Source: Acomys russatus (lineage: Eukaryota > Chordata > Mammalia > Rodentia > Muridae). Taken from it: 64,000 nt of DNA. The DNA lies in assembly GCF_903995435.1 (NCBI RefSeq), contig NC_067165.1, positions 2,877,608-2,941,607 of the forward strand, read 5' to 3'. Positions 22,294 through 34,077 of this stretch are shown here, in pieces (the first letter of the stretch is position 1; each line of letters starts with the position of its first letter). The notes beneath the pieces were generated by a model. The model was not told the origin of the DNA. It worked only from the letters and a program-made list of their open reading frames with translations, and did no database searches. Both the position numbers and the translations under genes were made by a program.

Positions 22294-22705
22294 GGGGAGA
22301 AAGGGAGAAAGAGGGAGAGAGAGAGAATATGAATTAAAGCAGTTTACAAGTTGTGGTCAGATTGTCAAACAATGGCTGTCTCCCAATGGAAACTCCAGGA
22401 ATCTAGTAGGTGTTTTGTCCACGAGACTGAATGTCTCAGTTGCTAAGTGTGAACTATACACACTGGAATCTGATGAAACAGGATCCAAAACCAGTGAAGC
22501 AATGAACTTGCCAACCATGAAGAGTGAGGGAGGGCGAGCAAGCAAAGATAACGAGCTTCATTTTCCCATACCCTTCATATAGGTTGTTATCAGAATCTGT
22601 GGCTCAGACTCAAATTATCCAACCAAGAAAAATCCCTTAGTGGTGGATCTGGCAGTTTGTGTTTTAGTTAATTCCAAATTCCAAAAAAGTTGACAACCAA
22701 GAATA
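22165..22705. mobile_element. Rodent interspersed repeat of uncertain class, with internal (AC)n
   Basis: AGAGAAACAGATAGAATG, a TATA/CA-rich tract, AACAATGGCTGTCTCCC, TGTCCACGAGACTGAATGTC, CCAGTGAAGCAATGAACTTG and AGTTGACAACCAAGAATAGC follow an order I recall from a medium-copy rodent repeat. I cannot name it securely. The (AC)n at 22259-22287 and a purine tract to 22326 lie inside it. Confidence 0.45.
22259..22326 (+). repeat. (AC)n followed by G/A purine tract
   Basis: About 14 CA units run into G9 and then GAAAGG/GAGA-rich purine sequence. Confidence 0.9.
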
Positions 22706-23952
22706 GCTGTCAGTGTCTGATTGATTTTATTGGTTAAATGATCTGATTGGTTAGTTGATTGAGTTGATTGGGAAGCAGAGTTCAGGAATGAGTCTCATGA
22801 GTCTTTGGTTCTGTGCCCCTTTGTTTTTGTTTTTTGAGGGGATGGGGGAGACTCCTTCAATCTCATTATTAGGTATAATAGGTATCTCAAAGTGTTTATA
22901 TATTTATCGTTTAATTTTGGAGGGTGATGTTATGTCTCACAATTTATTTGTTTCCTCTAGGTTTTCCTACTTATCAGAATATAGTTTTTAAAAGTGTTTC
23001 CTGGTGATATTCTGAACTTCATTAGTCCCGCATTTTATTTATAATTTTATTACTTTTGATCTTGCCTCTTCTCAGTTAGTTTGGCTAAAGCCTTCTCTTT
23101 TCAAAGAATTCATTTCTTATGGATTCTCTTCACTGTCTTTTTACTTTCCATTTCTGGAGTTTCTGCTCTGCTCTTCCTTATTTTTTTATTTTTTCCTTGC
23201 TAATTTCAGGTTTGGGTAGTTTCACTTGATTCTAGAATGTTTTTAATTTCCCAATTTCTTCAATGTCATTCAAGAGAATACTGTTCAGTCTTCATGTGTT
23301 TGTGAAGTGTTGTAGTTTCTCCTGCTATTGCCTTCAAGTTTTACTTCGTTTCCATTTGATAAGTTCTAGTAAATCATGTCAACTCTACTTTGTCAGGTCT
23401 TGACATATAAATCAGCTTGTGGTCTAGTTTGGACTAAGCTCCATCCATGGGCTCCTGAGTAAACTGTGTATCCATCAGCTGTTGGGTGGAATATTCTGTT
23501 CATGCCTGCTTAGTCCATTTGATGTAAGATACAGTTTAAATCTGAAGTTTCTTTGTTCCAGTTTGTTTGATAATCTGTCTAGTCATGAGAATTGGGTATT
23601 AAAGTACCCACTATCTAAACCTGTCTGTCTTGCCACACCCTATGTTTGTTTCATGAGACTTGGTGTACCAACATTTGATGCATATGTACTTATAATCATT
23701 GTAATATTCTTGAGGAAATATATACCCTTTATTAATATGAAGTGACTTTATTTCCTTATATTGTTTTTGATGTGTGCTTTGATAGAAATAAGAATGGCCA
23801 CTCCTCCCTGCTTCCAGCTTCCATTGTTTGGTATATAGAAGCAATCTTTTCACATGTTGTCTGCTGAGTCTTTGTCAGTAAGCCATGTCTCTTACAGATA
23901 GCCAATAACTGGATGTTACTTTTCCATTTAGTTGAATAGTTTGTGTCTTTTA

Positions 23953-24004
23953 TGTTTTTGGTTGTGAGCCCAGCCTTTAATGGCTGAGCCATCTCTCTAG
24001 CCCT
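23953..24004 (-). mobile_element. Short tRNA-derived SINE inserted in the L1 endonuclease region
   Basis: On the minus strand it reads as GGGCTAGAGAGATGGCTCAG, then CCATTAAAGGC, then GGGCTCACAACC and a short A-rich tail. This is a truncated B3/RSINE-like SINE. It is flanked by 15-bp direct repeats AGTTTGTGTCTTTTA (23938-23952) and AGTTTGAGTCTTTTA (24005-24019), one mismatch apart. L1 ORF2 text continues on both sides, so the SINE landed later. Confidence 0.75.
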
Positions 24005-24118
24005 AGTTTGAGTCTTTTAATTGGAAAGTTAAGACCACTGACATTTAGAGTTATCATTGAGAGATATTTGATAATTCCTGTAAATGTTTGTATTGTTTTT
24101 CTGTGAGGCTCACATATT

Positions 24119-24152
24119 GTTTCTTTCTTTCTTTCTTTCTTTTTTTTTTTTT
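24119..24152 (+). repeat. (TTTC)n and poly-T
   Basis: About five TTTC units followed by T12, within the L1-derived region. Confidence 0.9.
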
Positions 24153-25390
24153 GCCCCTTTATTTATCCTAGAGATTTTCTAATTTACTAAATTTGGCACA
24201 GTTGATTCATTCCTAGTTCTCATTTATTAATCTAGTTTATTTTTTCCTAGGCTTGTGTGTTATGCCATCTTCCTCCGCTGTGTAGAAGTCAGGTCTCTTC
24301 TGGTTTTGCAAACTTCTGCTCATCAATTGCTTTAGCTTTTGTTTGTCTTGGAAGGTCTTTATTTCTCCATCAATTAAAATATACGTTTTCTGGCTGTGAT
24401 AATCTTGATGAGTTTGTGTTTGCTTTAAGGGCTTGAAGGCTACCATCCCATGTTTTCCAGGTTTTCAGAGTGTTCTCCTGGAAGATCTAATGCGATTCTG
24501 AGTCGGCCTTTCAGGTAGGAAGTTGGCATTTCTCCTCTTACTCTTGAATATTCTTTCTGTTGTTTTAGTGATTTAATGATGAGGTGTCAATGAACGAATC
24601 TTCTCCAGTCCTGTCTAAGTGAGGGTCTAAATGCCTCCTGTGCTTGTCTGCCCACTCCTTTCCCTAGACCTGAGGAAGGTTTTGCTACACTTTCAACTGA
24701 ATATTTTTTTTCTGCCTTTAGTTTTAATCTCAGCTTCCCTTTCCAAGCTGTGATATTTAGGCACTGTCTCTTTCTCATATCTTGGAGTCCTTGGAAATTG
24801 TCTTCCTACTTTCCCCCCTTTATTGCTGCCTGAATGTAACACTCTCCACCTCTGTGCTCACTCTGCAGTGTTCTTTCTTCTGCTTCATCTTGCCCGTTGA
24901 TGATGTTTTCCATTTGGTTCTTATGATTGATTGATTCTTTCGTTTCAACATTTCCGTTTGGTTATTTTCCAGAATCGTAATTTCCTCGCTGAACTTTCCC
25001 CTCCCGTTGTTGCTCTTCTCATCTGTTTTGCTAACGCTCTGGACTACAGCGCTGCCTTTCTGATCTAGGTCTTGAATCGATTTCCTTCCTTCACTCATCT
25101 GCTTGTTTGAATCCACTTTGAAGCTGTTGAGCATTTTGAAAGGTTACATTCTGAATTCCTTTCCTGGCATTTTGCTTATGTCATTGTCTTTGGCTTCAGT
25201 GATGGGGCCATCGTGCACTTCTTAGGAATGGCACCTTGGCTTGTGTTTTCACATCCTTTGTTTTGTGATTTCTGCACATCTTGGGATGGATGTGCCTTTT
25301 GGGTTGATTTTTTTTTCCTTTTTCTCCACTTTTTTGTTTGGCTTATTTGTTTAATGAGGAGCCTCATGGTGATCTTTTCCTGGGCCTGTG

Positions 25391-26610
25391 ATCCTAGCTA
25401 GTCTGTAGACTGCAAAACGAGTGCAGTGACAGGAGGAGTAGTTTGACACCAAACCCATTTAAAAAAAAATACAGTAAAAAGAAATGGCTGCTTCAAGGTT
25501 ATTAAAGTTTGCTACATCTGGTGGCTCCTGCCTGTCAGCCCAGGAGTCAGAAGGCAAATACAGGAAGACTGTTACTAGCTTGAGGCCAGCCTGGGACACA
25601 TAGGGAATTCCAGACCAGCATGACAACAAAATAAGATACCCTGTCTGTCACCATACCAACCAAAAAACACAGACAGAAGGCCACTGAAGCACAAATTTAT
25701 AACTAGGAGCCCAAAAGGTGAGGACAACAGGGGAAGAGGATGAGAGGTAAAGCAAGATACAGACAGTAAGAAGGTTAGAAACAATAACAGAACAGGTTCA
25801 GAGAAGAAGAGAACAGTCACAGACGCCATCCAGAAAGGTAACATCTAAACCAAAACAAGTCCTGTTATAAAAGCGAAAGCTGGGGAAAGTGAAATGAGAA
25901 TAAAAACTATGGTAGAATCAGTAAATGTTTCCTTCCTTACTGGGACAGGTATGGGCTCCCGTGCCTTCTGGCGTGACGATAGGTGCCGGTGTCTCTGAGG
26001 TTCAAAAGCTTAGACCAGAATGGCCCCTGTCTGACTCTGTCCTGAGCTGAATTCCTGTGCAGGAGTCAGCCTCTGGGAAAAGTTTCCCTGCCCAGCATTG
26101 GAGGTAATCTCAGGCTGCCCCTGTCCTGCCAGTTATGTGTGCTCTTCCGTATTTACTGTTCCCTCAAGCTTTGCAGGAGCAGATTTTTTTTGTCTAGGGC
26201 TCTGAGGGGACCACTCACTCAGTTGTATGTACCTTCACGGCTGGGCATCCTTATCTTTCCAGGGCTCTGGAAGCATCCCACACAGCCTTTGTCTGGGAAT
26301 GTCTGTGCCCACTGCTTTAGCATCAGGTCAGTTCCCCTTGGGGTTTTGTGTGGTTTTTAGGGTTGTCTCTCTTAGTAAGCATAAGAGGGGAAGGCTTTGA
26401 GGTTTGGAAACAAGGCTCCCCAGTTTCTGGTCTCTCCACAGAATGGTTTGTCTGCAGGGCTTTCCTCAGAACCTGCCCACTCCTCAACAGGCAGCATGGT
26501 ATAGCTGGAGTTGGGCCCATCCCCCTGCATAGACTTACTCCAGCTTGGTTCAGGTTTGTTCTGTTTGCTTTTGTAGAACTTAAGCAGAGGAAAGGGGGTT
26601 AGGTATCTTG
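25391..26610 (-). mobile_element. Possible L1 5' region, antisense (interrupted by B1)
   Basis: GC-moderate sequence with tracts such as GGGTTGTCTCTCTTAG and GGGCTTTCCTCAGAAC lies immediately upstream, on the minus strand, of the ORF1 relic. It resembles the organisation of an old L1 5' UTR. I cannot match individual motifs with confidence. Placement is by position only. Confidence 0.25.
25511..25670 (+). mobile_element. Old B1 SINE
   Basis: TCTGGTGGCTCCTGCCTGTC, GCCCAGGAGTCAGAAGGC, TTGAGGCCAGCCTGGGACAC and a GATACCCTGTCTGTC 3' block follow the 7SL-derived B1 order. It ends in a short A-rich tail. It is diverged from consensus, so it is an old subfamily. Confidence 0.75.
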
Positions 26611-26842
26611 TTCCTGTTCTAAGTTCTACTCTCTTGATCATGAAACCAGACAGCGCACTTAAGCAACTTACCATTGCTTGACACATTGAAACTATTAGGA
26701 AACTTCAATATTCTTTGGCATGCACAGTTTACTTTGTGACAGTCAGCATGCCAATATATATAAACAATATAAACAATACCTTTTGTTTAAAGAAAATCAC
26801 TGCCCTCATATCTCTCCTCCCCCCCCCCCAACACCCCCGTGG

Positions 26843-26930
26843 CTTTTCAAGACAGGGTTTATTTGTGTAGCTTTGGCTGTCTTGGACTCACTTTGTAGAC
26901 CAGGCTGTCCTCGAACTCACATCTCTTTAC
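26843..26930 (-). mobile_element. B1 SINE fragment, antisense
   Basis: TCAAGACAGGGTTTATTTG, then GGCTGTCTTGGACTCAC and GACCAGGCTGTCCTCGAACTC, are the inverted 3' half of B1. A C11 run and CCCCCAACACCCCC lie on its left. The 5' half is missing. Confidence 0.8.
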
Positions 26931-26931
26931 A

Positions 26932-26970
26932 GAGCACTCTCTATGCCTTTTTGGCAGGCATAGAGTGTTC
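26932..26970. repeat. Inverted repeat at the broken edge of the B1
   Basis: GAGCACTCTCTATGCC (26932-26947) faces GGCATAGAGTGTTC (26957-26970), complementary apart from one G/A change and a 2-base bulge, with a 9-base loop. Confidence 0.8.
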
Positions 26971-28440
26971 ACTTCCATGCTTCTGTCAGAATTTAACCTC
27001 CCCTTTTGGAGATGTAAGTTGGTGCTCGGTGTTCAGCATCTTCATGAACTAGCATTTGGTGGCAGTTCAGTTTTCTGCAATTGCCAGAGTGAGCTCCGAA
27101 GTCTACTGAACTTTAAGCGGGGTGGGGGTGGGGGGGCATGCTCTGTGCTATCTGGTAGGCCAGCCACAAGCCACCTGTGGTCGCTGAGCATTAGAAATGT
27201 AGCTAAAATGACTAGGAAACTAGAGTTATTTTTTAATTGGATTGATTTATTTCAAATTATCCAAGTAGTCATTGCTTACCACTCTGGCCGGCACCAGACT
27301 TACCCTGTTCAAGTTCAATGACTAGAGAGCACCCAGACAGAAACTTTGCTTTTTTTGGTTATGACACAGGGCAGACCATTTAGCTTTTCTTTTCTTTTGA
27401 TTGATTCCTAGTATCGTGTGGAGATCCCATGTTTTTGTTGTAAGCTTCCTTCAGTATTGGTGGGTAGTTGGCAGAGAGTGTCTCAGATGCCTGATAACAT
27501 GGTCAGTTACAGGCTCAAGGAGAACACTGACTGTCGGGAAGCCCTGAAAGTCATTGATGACAAGAATCTAGTTTAGTCTGTCCTCCCTCTAGGAAGGACG
27601 TTCCTGACATGCGTGACCTAATCTAGAAGCAGGTCAGCAGCAGGTATGGCCAGTACAAACACTTTCTCTGCTCTGTTTTCCCATCTAGTTTACTTTTTCT
27701 GTGACTTTGCGAGTAGATTCTATTTAGGCTGTGCAAAGAAAGCTGCCAGCAAGCTAGGGTTTCAACTCCAGAAAGGGAGAGGCTTCTCCTCCCAATAGCC
27801 TAGCAGAGTGGCAAAAAGTCAGAGCTTGGTGGCCGTGTTTCCTTTCCTGAGCTAGTCACGTGGTCAGGATGGAGGAAGTGGAATATACATCCATTCTCAG
27901 TGGCCAGGGGGATCTTAGTTGTTCCCCCTGGAACCAGAGGATGAGGCCAGCCTCCAAATGCATGAACTGAAATTCAGAAAAAAAAAAAGGACAATTCTTT
28001 TTTTTTTTTAAATCACATATTTTTATGTAATATCAGAGTAGAACATGGATCTGTAGCTGAGAGGCAGGTGCACAGTTGGTACGGTAATGCAATCAAAGAG
28101 TACCGCATTGTGCTGTGTCACATAGAAAGTGGTTTTAATAATCTGACCTGGATCTTTGAAGCATTCTCGTTTCCCACACTTCTCAAGAACACTAGCTTGT
28201 TGGACAGGGGAAGGGAGCAAAGAAAGATGGGTAAGATTTTCCTGTCCTGTAAATTGCTGTCAATCCACATAGCAGGCTTGTACAATGTAATGGCACCATT
28301 CCTTTATCCAGAGGAAGGCTTTTTGAGCTCTATCTCGCAATTTCAGAGATTGGGATGTTTGGCTTCTGCTTCGTCTTGTGCTTATGTTTTTGACAGTATC
28401 CTCACAAGCTAATTCCTTCTCTCCAGGGAGCACCAGCGAG
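26971..28440. other. Unique non-coding DNA with short homopolymers
   Basis: Contains a G-rich patch near 27119-27137 and A/T tracts near 27978-28010. No placed repeats and no coding frame that I recognise. Confidence 0.35.
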
Positions 28441-28619
28441 TTAGCCCTGTTAGGAAATTGATGTATCTATTGTGATTGCGTTTCTTTATGAATAAGGCAA
28501 AAGATATATTGCCTAAGCCCCTTCTCAGAAGTGTGTGAATCAAAGCTGATGGGATTTGCATGTCAGACTCCAGGTAATCTCAGGTTCAGGTAAAGAGTGG
28601 GCACTTCAGTCCTCAGCCA

Positions 28620-28790
28620 GTGTGTTGGGATTTACGGGTGTAATTAAACCATATCTATTAGTAATTACAAAAGCGGACACATGCCCTTAGACGTGACTGC
28701 AGCTTATCAGCACTTCATAAAAGCATGAATCTATCTATTTAATAAGCAAAGCTTATATGGAAAATATTCTAATTTTCTGATTCGGCCTTT
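28620..28790. promoter_or_regulatory. Candidate homeodomain-rich non-coding block
   Basis: GTAATTAAACC near 28640 and TAGTAATTAC near 28660 lie in repeat-free sequence followed by AAGCGGACAC, GACGTGACTG and AAGCAAAGCTTAT. The arrangement resembles a conserved intronic element. There is no direct evidence of function. Confidence 0.2.
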
Positions 28791-30700
28791 TTGAAATAAA
28801 ATATGGCAAGTAAACCATGTCTTTTTGTATTCCTCTGGCCCAGCCTTAGGGGAGAGACTGACAGGCCACAGGACTATTTATTCTTACTCCCTTCTAAACT
28901 TTTCACTATTGAATCTAATGTCAGCAAGTTAGTATTTCTCAAACGAACAATGAGTTTGATCTCACTCTTAGAAATAAGCTCATTTAGGAGTCTCAAGCTC
29001 TACAGTTTGGTGAAATTACAGAACATTTACCCACCCCACCCCCCACTTCACTGTGTTAAGGTGCTCATAAGTTACTGACTTTTAACCAGCCAGTCACCGT
29101 TACACAATGCACAGCACCGTGGGCACAGCTTGGTTTTCAGCGTTGTGTTATTTTAACTAGAATCACAGACAGGCTGCCTGTATTTAAAGCCCAAATAGTT
29201 GAGGACAGTCTCAGGAAATCTCTGCAGTCACCTCTGCTGAGTCAGCTACGGGGATGAATTTTCTATGAGTGATAAAAGAAATGAAATACTCTTACACTGT
29301 GGAAAAGTCTGCAGTGGGACACACACATAACTTCTACTCGCAGGTCAGGAGATCTGCAGTACTTGAACTGCCTATTTCACTTCTCTGGCCCTGCACATTC
29401 TCCACCTGGGAAGAATGTTTCAGATGTTCAGTTTCCAAGAACCCTACTTACTGTAAGGTACTGTGGTTTTACATGTACCATGATGCCTTACTAGACCTTG
29501 GCACTTGCGCTACGTACCTATTAGAGAACATGACATTGCATGATTTCAGCCTCTCAGAAGCCTCTCAGAAGCCTCCTAACATGAGCTCTGTCTGATTCTT
29601 AGTGTACATTACACACAGAAGAATGGCTGTCGTTACACGTCTCGTCTCTCCTTGCAGACAGGTATCTTTCACACGCTTTTTCCCATATCTGAAAAGTATT
29701 TTGAATTTACACTCAGTAAATATTTGACAACCACATATGTAAGCTACATTTTAGAGATGCTACAGGGAGAGTTTAAGCCAAGTCAAACACGAACACATCA
29801 GAAAGGAGTCTCTTACGCAGTTGCGGTGAAATTGCTTAGGTACTTACGCCTATAATGCAAATTCAATAGTTTCTCTGGGAGATTGCATTTTAATGTATAT
29901 GAAACGCCAAATTTTTGCAGTTGAGAGGAGAGGTAAATCATTTCATGCCCGTAATGGAACCCTTGTATGCATTTCTGATTATTCAGCACCTTAGGGTAGG
30001 ACTGTGCTGTGTTACACTTTCCATCATAGAATGTGGCCTTCTTAGTGGTCAGGTCAGTCAGGGCATTTGAGACAGCACAGGAAGTGTGTTCTAAGCTCAC
30101 CCAGGGTTTGATGTTTGCAGACTGTTTTTGCATGGGCTCAGGAAGAGTCAGTCCACAAAGCAAGGCAGCATGCATAGATCTCCCCACATCAGTGAGAAGA
30201 ATGGTGTTGCTCTGTAGAAAATTAATTTTAAGCTGCATTGGTGCCAATGACCAAGAGTGAGTTAAATCCCACCTCATGATCATACTGTGTATGAATTGTC
30301 TAATGTGTCCAGTTGGGCATAGCTATGATCACTTCTCTTTTCTCAGCATTACTAAATGCCATGGGTGTATATGGTAAAAAGTCTCTCTAAAAGCCTACGT
30401 CACTCCAGGCAAGACAGGTCTTGCATTTAAGGAAGTTTCCAGAGAATGATATGAGATGTTGCTAATAACTGGAGACAACATGGAACATACTCATTGGCTT
30501 GTTTGAATACAAAAAGCTTGATTCTGCCATGAAGAACTCACACAGTATTGCTGCAAACAGTACTAAGTGGGGGTATGTCATGTTAGGTGGTAAACACAAC
30601 TCTGGCTTGTGCTCTTTGCTAGGAGGTTCATGGACAGATAAGGTGAAATATATATGGTCTTTGAGTGCCAAGCTTGTTGGGAGTCTTTCAACAGGAATGA
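28791..30700. other. Unique non-coding DNA with one long unassigned minus frame
   Basis: The 156-codon minus frame at 29813-30283 has no domain, compositional bias or family match that I can see. At about 29548-29577 the unit AGCCTCTCAGA is repeated. I see no repeats of known class. Confidence 0.35.
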
Positions 30701-30723
30701 CTATAAGATGGATCTATTCTTTT

Positions 30724-30744
30724 TAAAGATTTGTTTTATTATTT

Positions 30745-30793
<49 letters not shown>

Positions 30794-30968
30794 GGTGTGT
30801 GTCTGTGTATCTGTGTAGGTATCGGCAGAGGTCAGAAAAGGATCCCAGATCCCTTGAGCTGGAGCTGGACAGGTGGCTGGAAGCCAATTAATGTCGATGC
30901 TGGGAATCAAACTCTGGTCCTCTAAAAGAGCTGCAAGTACTCCTAACTGCTGAGCCATTGCCCCAGCC
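30724..30968 (-). mobile_element. B3 SINE, antisense, with expanded (TG)n
   Basis: TTTAAAGATTTGTTTTATT, (GT)n, GGCAGAGGTCAGAAAAGGAT, TGAGCTGGAGCTGGACAG, GATGCTGGGAATCAAACTC and TGCTGAGCCATTGCCCCAG match the reverse complement of a B2/B3-class SINE. The microsatellite has grown inside it. Confidence 0.85.
30747..30812 (+). repeat. (GT)n microsatellite inside B3
   Basis: An uninterrupted GT run of about 23 units, then interrupted GT/CT repeats. Confidence 0.95.
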
Positions 30969-31479
30969 CCAGGGCCTGTTGGGTTTCTGTATTCTATCTG
31001 CCTCTAGTCTTAAAAACAACTTGAAAAATAACTGCCTCCTTTCCAATGCACTGCACATTTTTGCATTCATGTATGGACACCACTGGCTCATTCTTGAGGG
31101 TGATGCTCACTCATTTGCATCTTTGGAGCTGTCCAACATTAGTGCTATGATCCCAAAGGCTCTCTTGTCTCCTTATCTATTGAAAACTACCTATTCTTTC
31201 AATTCAATAAATGATAGGCACAGGCAGTCATGAAGTCAACAAGTGCCCAGATCGCTATGAAGGTGGGATAGACACTGCCCATTATAGCAACTGTTATTTA
31301 TAATTTGGCTTTTGGCTGTCTTTAGTTTGTTGGTTCTTAATTGCAAGGCAGGAACCATAGAGCTATTTGAGTCCATTAAATCCATTGCAATTCTAGTTAC
31401 TGAGTATTCTTTCTCTACCTTGAACATGAGTGATCAGTGTCTATGAAATTCCAATAAATTCAGCCCATTCTATAGAGTA

Positions 31480-31620
31480 GACTAGTTTATATGACCTTCA
31501 GCAAGTCACTTTGCTCCTTCCTGCCTCCTTTTTCTTATCTGTCAAACATGAGGCTTTTTGCCTCAAACTTTTGAGGTTATACAGACAAGGTGCTGGCTCT
31601 TAGTGATAAACAGGCCAAAT
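31480..31620 (+). mobile_element. MIR SINE fragment
   Basis: TATGACCTTCAGCAAGTCAC, TTTGCTCCTTCCTGCC, TTTTCTTATCTGTCAAAC and GAGGTTATACAGACAAGG follow the MIR core order. Confidence 0.6.
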
Positions 31621-31854
31621 TGGGGAGCTGGTGAGAGCCATTTAGAGTCGCTGCATCCTGGAGAGTCCCAGAATTCTCTCACTTGGCCTGTCTTCTGAAG
31701 CAGATGCGTATTATACCAGTAAATATGCCTGTCAGTGTTCTAATTTATTTTTTAAAATGATACAAGTCTAGAATCACAGGTTTGAATTAAAATTTAATTA
31801 GAGTGCATTTTGAGATTAGAAAACTATGTTATCCATCCATCATGCTATCCGTCT

Positions 31855-31965
31855 TATTTGATACTTATTAATATTGAGTGCCTACTCTAAGCTGGGTGCT
31901 ATGCGCAGCGCTGAGAAAAAAGAGAATTATGATAAGGCACAGCCCTTGTCCACAAATCTATCATC
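31855..31965 (-). mobile_element. L2/MIR-like fragment, antisense
   Basis: ATTGAGTGCCTACTCTAAGC, GGGTGCTATGCGCAGCGCTG and a GGCACAGCCCTTGTCCAC block resemble the inverted 3' end of L2. Confidence 0.45.
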
Positions 31966-34056
31966 AGCTCCCCAAAGAGGAAAGTTTGCCCTGAGCACTA
32001 CTTACTCTTAGTTGGGTCGCCTTTGTCTCTGTGCACTGGGAGTGAGGCTGGTGTGTAGCTAGCCACCAAGAGAAAAGAAGAAAAAAAAAGTTTCTCAGCT
32101 CTGGCTCTTGCAAATACCTTTAATCATTTCAAGCTTCAACTAGAGACTGAATTGGATGGAAACCCTGTGGAAAGCCCATTTGTAAACAAAAGCCTAGCAA
32201 GGAGGCAGACTGCACTTCACCCAATGAAGTCCTCAGTACCAGGAGAGCACACATTCAAATCCAACATATCCCCTCCAAGCCAACGCTCAGAGAAAGGAAA
32301 GGCCACACAGAAAATGCAGTGTAATTGGGCACGCTGGGAGGAATAGGACAAAACCAGGCAGCACTGTGAAGCCTTAGTGTGGCTGCTCCTGAGCCATGGC
32401 CCTTCCTAAGGCACCGCCACAGCCTTTCAGAGCAAAATGAGCACTTCCAAGCGCATGTGCCCTGTGTCACAGAGCCTGGATGACATCTGGCTTGAAAACA
32501 TGGGATGATTTTTGCTTCATACTTTAAGGTAAAAGAGGAAGAGCTTTTATTAATACTCAGATCAAAAGATAGGTATTAAACGAACCATTGTTTGGCTAAT
32601 GTGGAATGACAGTGACTCTCCTGGGTACATTTCAGTGGAGTGCTTACAAACAGGAAAAATGTTCTCAAATAAGCCACCAGTAGACGCGGCCATCACTTGA
32701 ATCATTTACAAATCTACTTTGCTGCACGTTTCCATGGTCGCTTCATTCTGCACCATAGCCTGCTGAGTTCCTCCTCAAGGCCGCTGTCCTGGCTGCTCAG
32801 GCTTTTTTTTTTTTTTTTTTTTTTTTTTTGCCAGAGTGAATTCCTCTCGTGTCATTCTCAGTGGCATCAGCGTTAGATCCCATGCTGTAGTTATTCTGTA
32901 GTTATTCGTGACACGCCCACTTAAGACTTTGGCCCAGAGCTTGGTGATCATGTCTCTTGCACTTAAGAATCCTCTTCCTGTATAAAAGTTTTGCTCAAGG
33001 AACGAACTGAACAGGGCTTAACTGGCTGAGTGAATAACTGCATGCAGGGAACGCCATCCATATCTAGTATCTCCGGTGAACTTGGCCAGTCTTATGGGAG
33101 ATATTTTGAATGCTAACTATGACATAAGGAGAGAGGAGACCACAGCTCCCTACTTTCCTGGTATGCCCTGTGAAGGTATGGACAGTGGAAGCCAAAATAG
33201 CAAGATTAAAGGCTGATGTTTCATAGGAGAAGGGTTGGCTGACTTCGCCAAGGGAGTTTTTAAAAGGGAGACATGTAGAGCACTTCTGAATTAATAGAAA
33301 ATATTAAAAGCAAAAGAAGAGTGCAAGAATATCTAACCCTTCTAAGGAAAGAGAGGGTCTCCGCATGGGGCCATCAGTGTAACTTGATACATGTTACTCA
33401 GTCTACAGGAAATGCCTGGTTGCACTTCTGGTGGTTGATAGTACTCTTTGGTTTGTAAAGAAGTTGACCATAGATTCCTTTCTCTGGCCACCGAGAGGCC
33501 ATGGGAGTTCAGCTATATATAGATGCATCTGCTGCTACACTGGACAGTGAAGCCACGAACATCGCAAGAAGATTTTTGGCTCAGCTTCTTTCTTCTTAGA
33601 CTTCCACTGGGCCTTAGGGGTGATGGAAAGATGCAGGTAAATATTGGGGGAACAAGGACTAACTGAGCTAGAGTGTGTGCAGAAGAAACACAGTGGAAAG
33701 TCAGGAAGATAAAAGTGCACTATTTCTCAAAGGTACAGGCAGGATAGAAGTAATCAGAATGTTGGTCTGAGGCAATGTGTCTGCTGTGAAGGATGGGTGA
33801 GTGGGGGAATGTGGAATGTAATCTCTGTCTTCACATACTAGAAAACTGCCTACTGATAATATGCAGTGGGAACGAGACTCGTTCTGTGTACCACCAAAGG
33901 TGTGGAGGATAGATGAGGCAGGCTCGGGCTCAAGGAATATCTTGGACCCAAAAGTGGGCTTCCTTCCCAAAGATTACAAGTTGAAAATATTTAGGAAAAA
34001 GGGTTCTGGGGAGAATCTCCAAGTTGTACTGAGGATCAGGTAAAATTATGTCTAGG
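31966..34056. other. Unique non-coding DNA
   Basis: Holds T27 at 32803-32829 and short direct repeats such as TGTAGTTATTC twice near 32886-32908. No coding frame or named repeat was recognised. Confidence 0.4.
32803..32829 (+). repeat. Poly-T tract (T27)
   Basis: A perfect T run; no SINE body was recognised on its right, so origin is uncertain. Confidence 0.9.
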
Positions 34057-34077
34057 TTTTTCTCTCTCTTTTTAAAA

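Larger units (their letters stand above)
22900..25390 (-). mobile_element. Old L1 with ORF1 and ORF2-endonuclease relics, antisense
   Basis: Read on the minus strand the order is 5' to 3' as in L1. A Lys/Glu/Gln-rich coiled-coil-like ORF1 stretch (24820-25134) is followed by an ORF1 C-terminal signature near 24420-24300 (LIDGEIKTFQDKQKLKQ). An ORF2 start-like ITLNVSGLNFPIKR follows near 24050. Then come endonuclease-domain segments KTQQTTCEKIASIYQTMEAG and a HSYFYQSTHQKQYKEI block (23880-23780). Frames are broken by stops and indels. The element is split by a short SINE at 23953-24004. Sequence to about 26600 may be its 5' UTR. Confidence 0.7.
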
